Of a stretch of DNA of 64,000 nt, positions 1 through 10,248 are shown in pieces (position 1 is the first letter of the stretch; each line of letters begins with the position of its first letter). Position numbers and translations under genes: made by a program. The DNA lies in contig NW_014040837.1 in the NCBI RefSeq assembly GCF_000143105.1, positions 1,612,001-1,676,000 on the forward strand, written 5' to 3'. The stretch comes from Grosmannia clavigera kw1407. Its lineage: Eukaryota; Ascomycota; Sordariomycetes; Ophiostomatales; Ophiostomataceae. The notes beneath the pieces were generated by a model that was not told where the DNA came from, searched no databases, and was given only the letters and a program-made list of their open reading frames with translations.

Positions 1-58
1 CCCCTTATACCGGATTTCACCAGTCACTTAACAACGTCTTATTTATATATCAAACACA

Positions 59-367
59 ATGCATGTCGCCGGTCTCGTGTATCTAGCGGCCATTGTCGCT
101 CTCGGCGTCCAAGCCGTACCTGCTCCAGGTATGTATAGAAATCCTAAGTTTGTAAAATTTGTCCAAACTAATTATTCAGGTCTGTTAGAGAGCGTCAAAA
201 ATAACCGGGCTGATGCCGACGAAGCCTGGGGATTCCACACGGACCGCGTTAAGCGTGATGATGCCGACGAAGCCTGGGACTTCCACACGGACCGCGTTAA
301 GCGTGATGATGCCGACGAAGCCTGGGGCTTCCACACGGACCGCGTTAAGCGTGATAATGCCGCTTAG
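59..367 (+). CDS. Kex2-processed tandem-repeat secreted precursor (candidate RiPP/KEP precursor)
   Basis: The product is a small secreted precursor. A signal peptide (MHVAGLVYLAAIVALG, then VQA-VPAP) is followed by three copies of a 16-residue unit, DADEAWGFHTDRVKR plus Asp; the middle copy has AWDFHT. Each unit ends in Lys-Arg, the Kex2/KexB cleavage site, so three near-identical peptides of about 14 residues would be released. A likely intron at 129-179 (GTATGT...CAG, 51 bp) is in frame with the exons, so the unspliced frame also stays open; spliced length is about 85 aa. This layout matches fungal KEP/dikaritin-type precursors (ustiloxin, phomopsin, epichloecyclin families), where the core between Kex2 sites is cyclised. 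The core here (Trp, Phe, His) is not one I recognise. No UstYa/DUF3328 oxidase is visible in the window. It could instead be a repeat effector. The start follows a TATATATC box by about ten bases. Confidence 0.7.
   Translation: MHVAGLVYLAAIVALGVQAVPAPGMYRNPKFVKFVQTNYSGLLESVKNNRADADEAWGFHTDRVKRDDADEAWDFHTDRVKRDDADEAWGFHTDRVKRDNAA
212..355 (+). repeat. Three tandem 48-bp repeats encoding the precursor cores
   Basis: Repeats start at 212, 260 and 308 with an exact 48-bp period. They are nearly identical at the DNA level; the main change is Gly versus Asp after Trp, which points to recent duplication or homogenisation of the array. Confidence 0.9.
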
Positions 368-373
368 TCTGTG

Positions 374-412
374 GATGCTGACGAAGCCTGAGCCTTCCAT
401 AGTGATAAGGCT
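374..412 (+). pseudogene. Decayed fourth repeat after the precursor stop codon
   Basis: Just beyond the TAG at 365-367 the sequence resembles the repeat again (GATGCTGACGAAGCC, then TGA where the others have the Trp codon, then Ala-Phe-His). It is in the same frame but carries stops, so it looks like a dead core unit of a once longer array. Confidence 0.65.
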
Positions 413-1526
413 TAATCTGTTTAGCACAGACAAGGCCAAGCTTAACAGTTAGCGCTAGGAGAAGGTAAATCTAAACCATTCTCTCGGCGATGATCTTCAT
501 GCCTATTAAACTCTCTAGAGTGGCATTAACCCTCCTTGAATAGCCGGTTTCTATTCAAGCTTTACCTAGGACCGGCTGATTATGTTTCAGGAAAAAAGGG
601 GATGTTATAAGTGGTGTCTTGGACATAGAATAGTAGTTCGAATTAATTGGTGATAAAATCAACAAGCTTTACGCTTTACGAATTTTTGTTAATCTCTTAT
701 GTCGTATTTTAATGTAGTAAGTGATGTGCGACCTACACCTCTGAGAGAACCTATATCCTTTAAACGAGATGGCATGTTAAAGCATTACATGACCGGCCCC
801 CACCTTTCCGATCACTTTGGAATATTCCTACCTTTTGTGTCCGCTTACACACGCATGTAGATAAACCTGGCCCTTCTCACCCTCTACCAAGTAAATGGCA
901 TCACCAATTCTTGAATTGAGCAATTACCCACTTGCGTGGAAAGTAGCATCCGAATAAGCACGAAAAATACACATACGCCTTCACCGAGTGGACATACTTT
1001 GCTTCCCCTGGACATTAAGTAAGCCCGCATGGTTTCTCTCCCTCTTCCATTTTATACTAGCCACCTGCCTACCTACCGTCATGACCAAGAGACGTGTCTT
1101 GCGGCACCTCTCTACGTGCACTAGTAATTAGGTGGTTCTCTGAGCTGAGGCCACACCCAAACTCTGCTCTTGGTAGTAGAAAACTTTAGGTTTGACTTCA
1201 ATTCCGTAAGGCGTAAAGCTTTACTTCTTTCTGTCTCTAAGAAACTCACCCCGACGTGATTAATCCACCAAAATGATGCGTAAAGTTTATAGAGCAAGTG
1301 TTTGGCTGGAAATGTTGCCCTCACCTTCCCGTATATTTTTGTTTGACTCTGGTAAATTAAGTAATGTTAAGAACGCTTCTACTTTTTCTCATTCCATCAC
1401 TTTGGTTAGCTCTACGCCAAAATGATGTTTTTCTTTTCTTTGCAAATACAAATATGAATTCAATCTATCTCACGTTATAGTTGTGTCAAACACATGACTG
1501 TTCCATTCCAAAAAAGCTTTATCTTA
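413..1526. other. Intergenic, no gene seen
   Basis: AT-rich stretch between the precursor gene and the convergent ABC transporter gene. Only short unsupported open frames are present; I see no recognisable domain, tRNA or repeat. Confidence 0.6.
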
Positions 1527-4500
1527 CTACTGTGAAGCGTGGGACAAATACAGTTTGCGGAAAGCTGAATCTTGTGCTAACAGTGCCCGTGGGCTATCAC
1601 ACTCCTCCAACTTGCCGTGATTGAGAACAACCACACGATCGAATTTATCAATGTGTGTGAAACGGTGGAGAACAGCAATGATCGTCTGGTTTTGAAATTC
1701 CGAGGAGAAAATTGCCTGCATGGCAGCCTCGGTTCTCCCGTCAACGCTTTAATAATGTCAGATTTGCTCGACTAATCCGGTATCGGTACGAGTGGGAGAG
1801 ATACCTGCTCGTTGCTTCATCCAAAAGCAATATCTTCTTGTTCTGTGCAAGGACGGCTCTGGCTAGACAGAGAAGCTGCCTCTCTCCATGGGACCACTCG
1901 GAGTGAACTAAACTAGCATCTAGTCCCCCGATCGCGTCGATACTATTCCACATATCGACTTTCCGGATTGCTGCCTTAATTCTCTCATCAGATGCAATGC
2001 TCCAAGGGTCAAGATTCATTCTGATGGTACCAGGAATGAAGAAGGGATCTTGAGAAACGACATTGACCAGGGATCGAACGTGTCGTCCCCCGAATATTGA
2101 GACATCAGTGTTATCAATAGAAATACGTCCTGATCTTGTGTTCATCATCTGAAGCAGAGCCATGATCAGGGACGTTTTCCCACTGCCAGACGATCCACAT
2201 ATGGCAATTCTCTCGCCTGGGCGAATTGTCAAGCTTAAATTTTCTAAAGCTGCCCGTGCATCCGGTCTGAGAATTACTTAGTGTTAGAGTTTAAAAAAAG
2301 TAAGGGAAAGAAGTCTCACGTATAACTAGCAGTAACATTGTCAAACATGATTTCTCCTTTGGTGGGCCAGTCTGACGGAGGAGGCGTAGCCTCTAATCTT
2401 TCAGAAGGTGTACTTTGCAAATACTGCTGAACACGGGCCACAGCTCCTATAGATGTTTCCATCTTAGCCCAGGACTGAATTGTTTGCGTGAGAGCGCTGC
2501 TAAACGACAGGATCAAAGTTAATGCAACGCCAAGGCTGCCAGCTCCAAGAGCACCCGTCAAAGATGTTGCTAATGCCACAAGTACGACAGCCAACACGCC
2601 GGCGACTAGGTCAAGGACAAGAGCAAGCCATTGTTGGATGCAAAGGAGCATGTAGAACGGTCTAGACGAATGATCTAACAGCCGTCCATTCTGTCGGTGA
2701 AAGGAGGATTCCCAACCAAAGGCACGGATCGTCGGTGCACCGTGAACCGTTTCAATGAAAAGACTGTACAGGGGTGCTTTCGCCTCAATATCGAGAAGTC
2801 GAACCTGTCGTGAGGTTCGCAAGTAGTAGCGCTGGACAAGAAATAAAACGGCCACAAGGATGGGAATCGTTGCCGAGAGGTATTTTCCAAGAACACATAA
2901 AAGGATCAGTTGGGCCATGCATGACGCCGCTCCTGCCAGAATGAATTAGAGGGGATATATATATGATTGGTTATGCTGGAAAACGTTACCCGTCGTGAAT
3001 TGTATTGCATAAGACGGAAGGGTCATGTCTATGAGATCCATGTCTTGGTTAAACCTAGCACAAACCGTTAGATACTGATTACTTCACGGATTCGTAAAGA
3101 TCAGGGTACCTGTTGGCAATCGTTCCCACTCCAGTATTTAAAAAGAAGCAAAAAGGTGCTCTGTTGGCCGAAGTGTTAGAAAATAGACTGAGGCTTGGGG
3201 AAGATTTGAGAAGACACATGCCTCAGGGTAGAGGTCAAAAGATCGTTGTGCAGCTTGAAAGCCGTGTCGTTGATTATCTTGATAAAGAACATCCTAGCCG
3301 CCAATGTAAGCTTGGTCCATAAAAAGGCTTAAAAGGTTGCTCACCCGCATTCGGCGGCCATGCTGGCTGTGGAAATGACAAAAATCAGACCATAAACCCC
3401 AATGTACAAGCCCATCTGCCGGTTGGGAGATTTTTCGTTGGCATCCACCCATTTTTCAAGCCATAGTGCTAGATATATGTTCAGTTCTGGCAATGGTAAC
3501 TAAACGGGTCCGGGGACTTACGTGCATAATTCGCACAGGAAGCAGAAACAATGGTAAACAGAGCCCATAGAATGACGAAAATGGCCCTGGCACTTCGATA
3601 GTAATACGCATAAACGGACCAGCTTCCGTCCTGTTTCCAAGACAGCACTTCTTCCTGCGCCCTTTCTTCACCATCGAGTGAAAAGGTTGCATTGGCAGAG
3701 CGCACTTGGTCATGGATAGTTTGGTTTTCGTCTAAGGCAGCCATGCCTGTTGCAGCTGCCGCCCCGACCTCTTCGATGAAGTTGAGTTCCACTAGGCGAA
3801 CCTCGTCAAAGGATCCATACTGAACGAGCCTGCCTTTGTCAAGGACAACTACTGTATCCGTACAATGGAGGAGACGTCCTAGAAATTGTAAGCTGTATAT
3901 CTCAGGGACCTTCCTTTTGAAAATAGACTTACTGTTGTGCGTAGAGAAAATGACAGATATCCCCGTCTTACTGAAGTGACCATCTTTGCTGAATAAATTA
4001 GAAATGATGGCACAGCAAGTTGTGGGGTCTAACCCGCTCGTGATATCGTCCATGATGACCACTGGAAGCCTTGAGTAAACAGCGCGTGCAAGAGACTTTA
4101 AGGTTATGATGTCAGATTTATCTTTCGGGTTTGCAAAATGCTTTTCGGCGGAAAACTAACCAATCTCTGGCGCTGTCCGCCGCTTAATGAGGTGCCGTTG
4201 CTTCCGACAACTGTCTGATCGCCTTGAGGCATCGATTCAAGGTCTTTTAAGAGACAGCATGACGAAAGCGAGAAGTCATACCATTTCTGGTCAAAGTCTA
4301 AGCCACCCGTGATATTGAAACGTATGGTGTCATTCATAATCCAAGGGACCTGTGGACATAAAGCAACTCTCGACAGAATCGGGGTGACTGTCCCACCAGT
4401 CACCACCGTTTCTCCCACAATGCTAGCTAGCAGAGTGGATTTTCCCGATGCAACTGGGCCGACTATTGCAGTCAAACCAGGCCGAATGGTCAGATTAAAA

Positions 4501-6645
4501 TCAGAAAAAACAAGCTCAGATGAACCATGCGACCAGGAGATATTTGCGCCTTCGAAGGCCACCAGAACTGCGTTGGAAGTGGACGCTAAAACTTGTGATG
4601 CCTGGAGCTGCCGCAGCGGGACAAAATTCGTCTCAGGCGCCAAATTATTTGACAGCGGCGATGGCGGAACGCGCTGGGGACGAGATTCCGCCGAAGAAAT
4701 GTACTTGTCAACACGACCAAAGCATGCCGCAGCCTGAAGACATGCTGGCAGTGTTTGGCAAAACTGCAAAAGAGACCCCGTCACAAGAGAGACAAGAGAC
4801 AGCGATGTGAATGCCAGAGACAAGGACAGATTTTTGTCCTTCCTTATTACGGCAATAATGGCATATGCAGCAAATGTGGCAAACGGGGCAAGTTGCTCGG
4901 GTGCGTTTGCTACCTGTCGTGAGTAAAGTGGGAAGACTGGCGAGCTCGGGATCCCAATAGTCAACTTACAAATAACAATCTCCCAGACGAGCAATGAGCG
5001 AAAGGTCTCTGATGTTTTGAGTTCCGTTTTTCTCAGTCGTGAAACGACGTCGTGAAAGATACCTTCTAGGCCAAGCATCTTGACAGTTTTAATATCAAGA
5101 AGCATGCTTGAAGTCGCGGTGATTCTCTTCTGCACGCATTCGGACCATTCCCGTTGCGCTGGTCCATAACGAGCGGCTACTGCCGATGCTGCTGCCACAG
5201 ATACTGCACACAAATGTCAGAAAAGTAAAGTAAAGATACAAAGGGTGATAAACAGCTCAGACGAACAAATACAGATGATCAGAGGCAGGATGGAGGCAAT
5301 AGACACTTGTCGTGCCAATAACCAGACAGCAATGCCAACCTGTAGAACTGATGCCCAAAGCTCATGAACAGATCTGATGGACTGCACAATCCGCTCCACG
5401 TCGGTCCCCATTAGAGTAACTGCCGCGGAGTCCTTTAGATGTATGGCTGTAAGCGTGGTAGTGTGTCGATATATCTTGGCAATCAAACCGCAGCGGACGC
5501 TGGAGACGAACCGATTCGTATAGTGCCAGTAAACTGCTCGCGATATCTGTAGATTTTAGCCTACTGAATATAAAATTATTCGTGCACAGACGTACTGCAA
5601 TGCCCAAGTAGACAAGAATAAAGGCACCGACTAAGGCTGCACCGTATGTTCCCCGGGTTTCGCCTTCCGTCGGGGATGCCATGTACGCAACCGATGACTG
5701 GATGAGAAAAGGCTGACAAAGAGTAAACGCCAGTAGAGCCAGTCTGGGAAGGATCCCCGAAAGTACATGAGTCGAGTTCGCGAGAAATGCTGCGTACATC
5801 AAGCGGTATTTTCCGCCGGCATGTTGCCATGCGACGTCCAGATTTGTCCATGCCGTCTTCTCTGTGAGCTCATCGTCCACTTTTGGAATGTCACCAAGGG
5901 TGAGGAGTTTTGAATAGCCTTGCCTGAGAAACGGAAAAAGCCAAATGAAAATGCTTCGCCCCCAAAATCCAAGAGATTGTTCTTTCGTGGTCCTTTGATA
6001 GATTGGGCGAAGAAAACCGAGTTTTGACTTCGATTCTACACCTAGAGCTGTTAAAGTGATGATGAAGATGACGGTCCAGATGGCTTTAGGAGCGCCGGAT
6101 GATGGAATGAGCCACAGTGAACGTAAGCGTGGAATGAAAAGGATAACAGATGCGGAAAGGTAGAGCACGAGCACTTCTGAAGGCTTCACAGAACGTTGGT
6201 CTTCGAGAAATGAATCAATGCTGGCTGCAACAATCGTGATGATACTGAATACTCCCGAAGTAACCGATATTCTAGTTTGGAGATTTGGAACTTGAAGACG
6301 AAAGACCAGGAACAGCAAATGGCATACAAAAAGAGCAGACAGAAGGGTCTGGGCAAAGTGGTCTGGTCAGCGCTTCGTTGGTTTTGTTGTGGCATAATAG
6401 TTCCGCATATCTCTTACCAGTTTGTATGTTGCGAGTCGCAAGGATGTCATTGTCTTTGGCCTTTTTGACAACGACCAAAGCCGCCAGGGCACGATCAAGA
6501 GGAAGAGAGCAGCGGGAAGGACGACGAAAATGGCATCTTCAAATAGAAGGGTGAAGTCAAATTGGCGACAGATAATAGCCACGCGAGGGCCGAAAATGTT
6601 GTCGGCGCCGTGCCGGCAGCCATCGTCTGGCAAATTGGTCGCCAT
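1527..6645 (-). CDS. ABCC-type (MRP-like) ABC transporter
   Basis: Plasma-membrane or vacuolar ATP-driven exporter of the full-length ABCC class, likely moving organic anions, conjugates or metabolites. By hand I place 13 introns (6349-6417, 5547-5595, 5204-5266, 4910-4969, 4096-4160, 3879-3932, 3469-3521, 3294-3344, 3161-3221, 3055-3109, 2933-2989, 2267-2319, 1747-1804), which gives 4371 nt, exactly 1456 codons plus stop, a usual family length. Order: N-terminal TMD0 with the conserved DFTLLFE start, TMD1, NBD1 (Walker A GPVASGKST near residue 648, signature LSGGQRQR near 739, Walker B ending MDDITSGLD), TMD2, NBD2 (Walker A GSSGSGKTS near 1253, signature SHGERQ, Walker B LLLDEATSSVD, H-loop VLHR). 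The Asp-Asp in NBD1 Walker B is normal for ABCC proteins. The intron at 3161-3221 uses a GC donor. The gene appears intact. It faces the repeat precursor and could export its product. Confidence 0.93.
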
Positions 6646-7045
6646 GTGTGTGTTGCTAATGGATCATTGGCCTACCCGATTGATCAGGGGAATAAGCGAG
6701 GATATTAATCGAGGGCAGTCAGGCAGCAGCAAATGCAGGAGATTAATAGGCCCACCAAACTACTCAAAGTAGAAGGTGCTCAATGTCTAATCACCAATAA
6801 TGTCTTATCCTATAGAGAGAGTGGTAGCAGATGGAGGGCTCACATAGTGTCCTGTCTAACTACATGAAAAGTACTCGTACTTGGTATGGTCCTGTACCAC
6901 ACAGTACAACTTCATGCATCGCAAAATAGCGTACGTAATTTTTTGCATTTTCGTCCTCGGAAATACTTCTACTACTGTACGCCGTATATAACGTAGTACT
7001 CCATCGCCTTGGGTCCATCCGTGCATGCAATCCCGTCACGTAGTA

Positions 7046-7315
7046 GGTTATAACTGTGTAGCTTCTACTCAGTGCACCACTAGTCTATAACGGGAAGGTG
7101 CTGTCGAATAGGGTAACCAGAATAGGTGTAGAATAAGGACGTGTAGCGCAGGATAGGAAGACACATGTACGGAGTAGGGACGGAGATACGACCCTCCAGG
7201 ATTGAGTATTCGGCCCTCGAATTAACGAAAAACTGAGCTGTACGGAGTATATATACGACCTTTACATAGTACGGAGTACGGAGAAGAAATCCACACTATT
7301 CGACCCGCACCCTTC
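7046..7315. repeat. Inverted-repeat relic, related to a stretch at 25.16 kb
   Basis: An imperfect inverted repeat links 7094-7111 (GAAGGTGCTGTCGAATAG) with 7296-7315. The adjoining stretch 7046-7086 is about 85-90% identical to 25159-25197 (shared word GTGCACCACTAGTCT). This suggests two diverged copies of a dispersed element; no coding capacity is seen. Confidence 0.45.
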
Positions 7316-7551
7316 TAAAGTAAGATCCATGCGAAGATCTCGCAACGATTTACAAAGTATGTAGTAGTGTACTCCGTAAGGAGTAACCTGGTGCAGATCA
7401 GGGCTGTCGTATCTACAAGTGTAGAAGAAGTTAAAGTACACAGGACTTTTCTACGAATTACGCTGATCTGGAGACTCTTTACTCCGTACTAATGGACTTC
7501 TTTAGATAGACCTCGAGCAGATCTCCATTTCTCTGCTTTCAATTAAGCTAC

Positions 7552-9326
7552 ATGATCATCCCACAAAAGCATCCAGGTTTCAGCGTAAATCCCGCATCTT
7601 CTTATTCGTTAATGCACGCCAAAATGATAGACCAGGAACCAGACGAAGCCAGAGTACTGCTCGCACCAACACAGTCACTGCTATCCAGACCAACAACAAT
7701 ACCAAATGTCTTGCACACTATTTTGTCTGCAACTGCCGTCCTCATAGCTCTTACCATTGGGAGTCAAATTGCCGTTGCGTCCCAACTCGCCATCCTAGAG
7801 GATCTTGTTTGCCAAAAATACTATGACAGTGCCGGCACAGATGACCATCCTGGACTCTCCAATAGATGCAAAATTGAACCTGTTCAGAGCGAGATGGCCT
7901 TTATCAATGGCTGGAAGGATGTTCTTGAAATATTACCAGGTATGGATTTCTGTCTGAATTGGTACATCATTTTTGCTAAGCTGTCTTAGCTATTCTGCTT
8001 GCCGTTCCTTACGGGGCTCTTGCGGACCGGATTGGACGCAAGAAAGTCTTGATGCTTGCCATCTCTGGCTGTTTCTTAGTCGACGTCTGGGTCCGTGTTG
8101 TCTGTTCGTGTGACCTCTGCCTCTCCCTTGATCAAGCGCGAATTTGATGTTCACTCTACTCATTCTGCAAGCAGACTGGTTTCCGACCGTTTTCCCGCTT
8201 CGCACCGTCTGGCTGTCAGGCCTCTGGCAAGTCTTTGGTGCAGGGGCGGTGACAATGTCCTCCATAGCGTTTGTTCTTGTGGCCGACGTCTGTCCACCAG
8301 AGCGAAGGTATCGCACCCGCCAACGATTCCTAGCATCACATGATTTCCACGATGGCTAATCGAAGATAGGATCACTGCATTCTCGCAGATGCACTGCGCG
8401 ACACTGCTTTCGGAATTGCTTTTCATCCCCATCGGAGCATCGTTGATGTCTATGAGCCCATGGATTCCCATGTTTACTGCCTCGACCTTTACTCTTCTCG
8501 GGCTCTTGATCGTCGTGGTTTTTGTTCCCGAAACACTTCCACCAGCAGACATTGAAGCGGTCACCGAGAGGCGAGTGCAATCTCGTGGCAGGGTTGTCCA
8601 TTGGTTCCAGCGTCGCACGGCGTGCCTCGTATCGGTCGGAAAATGGATTGTAAGAAATGCGAAGGTGGCTTTAGCCTTGCTCGCCTTTTTTTTCTTTCAT
8701 CTTGGCGGGACAAGTAATGGTTCCTTGCTTCTTCAGTACACCTCCAGACGTCTTAGCTGGTCTTTTGCCCAGGTAAGGCTTATGCTATAAGAGGAAAAAG
8801 ACAAATGTCGGCCTACTAATAATCTACTACAAAGGCATCCTATCTCCTATCGATTCGGGCTGGCATAAGCATTTTAGTTCTCACAGTTTTATTTCCAGCT
8901 TCTCATCATTTATTACAGCGTTTACATCTGCATACGATGGCCAAAGACAAGATAATGGCCCAGCTCAGTGGAGCTCTCCTTAGCATCGGTGCCGGTGTTA
9001 TCTTTGTTGGTATATCACCAGCTCCACTAGTGGCAGGTCAAATTTTGATTTCACTGGGATGGTCCTTTTCTATCCCAGCACGGAGCCTCATCACCAGCAT
9101 GGTGAAGACAGATGAGTTGGCTACCGTGTATACGATTATCTCGGTTATGACGTATGCAGGCACTCTGACAGGCACGCCAATCTTGGTCGGTTTTTTCCAA
9201 TGGGGAATGAAGTTCGGTGGTTATTGGGTGGGGATGCCCTTTCTTGTGGCCGGGGTATCCTTTGTATTGGCTACAATGGCTATATCTATAACTACTCATA
9301 GAAGAGAAGACATTCTGGAAGACTAA
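7552..9326 (+). CDS. MFS multidrug-type transporter
   Basis: Twelve-helix major facilitator, probably a proton-coupled efflux pump in the plasma membrane. Introns at 7940-7989, 8104-8174, 8308-8369 and 8773-8834 give 1530 nt (509 aa). The first membrane segment precedes a conserved LEDLVCQKYY loop and the VQSEMAFINGWKD segment. Motif A (YGALADRIGRKK) follows in loop 2-3, then PLRTVWLSGLWQVFGAG, a long central loop near VPETLPPADIEA, and six C-terminal helices ending REDILED. The frame is intact after splicing. The first Met at 7552 is used; Met at 7624 is an alternative start. The gene sits between the ABC transporter and a Zn2Cys6 regulator, a common arrangement in metabolite clusters. The substrate cannot be told from sequence. 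Confidence 0.88.
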
Positions 9327-10248
9327 TGTACAAGAGTCTTATTAGTCTACAGAGAAATGAAAAGCCTTTCAGCAACGTAAGCATATATTATCGCGTGGAC
9401 CAAAATCAATGCGTATACTACACGGCAGTCCCTCTCATGGTGACAATAATGCTTTCTTGTTTGCTCTGGACTAGTGAGCTGGCAAACCTTATGAGCTGGA
9501 TCCTGATGCTAAGGGGAAGCCGGAACGGCTAAAGGACTCTATCGGATAATGTGGCTGGCGAGGACTATACGTACCTATGGCCATATTGCAAGAAATAACG
9601 CACGAGGGGATAGCGGTGGTTGAGTGTGAAACAACATTCAAGTGGAGTACGGTGATAAAAATAGATCATGGTTGATGGATGCTTGAAAACGTCTTTTGTG
9701 ACAAGCTCAGTCGCTACTACGTAGAAGTTCCACAACCTATTTGTCAAGCTGATTGAACTATCTTCGAACCATCCTTATGCTGACAGCGTTTGGGCATACC
9801 ATTTGACTTTTTGGGAACTCTACCTGCATAGCGCTTGATATTTTTGGGGCAATCGTATGCGGCGACTGCTGTACACAGTTTCCAAAGGGTGGCCGCCACT
9901 CTGTATACAGGACTGAACCAACTCAAAAAGACCGCCAAGCAGCTCCAGACGTACTGCAATAGCCCAGGCTTGAACGTAGTTACTTCCCGGTGTCGAGTAT
10001 CTCTAACCGAGTGCTGCCTTGGTCCTCGCGGAAGAACTCTTTACAATAGGCTACGATGACTTACATAGCGTATCACGTGACCGCGTCACGCCAGCTGTGG
10101 CACAATCACCTATGTTTTAGCCTTAGTCATCCTTGGTTTTTGTTATCTTGACCATCGATGGCGTCTTTGTGTTGGGGCAGAACAGGCTCAGGCACCAATT
10201 CCACGTCGTCTTGCAGCATGTCTTGAGCGTGCAGACGGCAGTCTGACA
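9327..10248. other. Intergenic between MFS gene and Zn2Cys6 regulator
   Basis: No gene is seen. A CACGTG box lies at 10074-10079, about 170 bp before the proposed start of the regulator, in a run TATCACGTGACC followed by GCGTCACG. Confidence 0.5.

Noticed and set aside
59..367. Repeat precursor as an alpha-type mating pheromone gene
   Set aside because: The repeats end in Lys-Arg as in pheromone precursors, but the peptide lacks the Cys/Trp/Pro-Gly pattern of ascomycete pheromones and no STE13-type dipeptide spacers are seen.
185..452. Open frames on the other strand and in another frame across the precursor repeats
   Set aside because: They are mirror images of the 48-bp repeat, lack a signal peptide and Kex2 pattern, and have no start context.
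1741..1810. ABC transporter as a pseudogene because NBD2 seems truncated
   Set aside because: A 58-bp intron with a CTGAC branch restores the Walker B/D-loop, and total coding length becomes an exact multiple of three.
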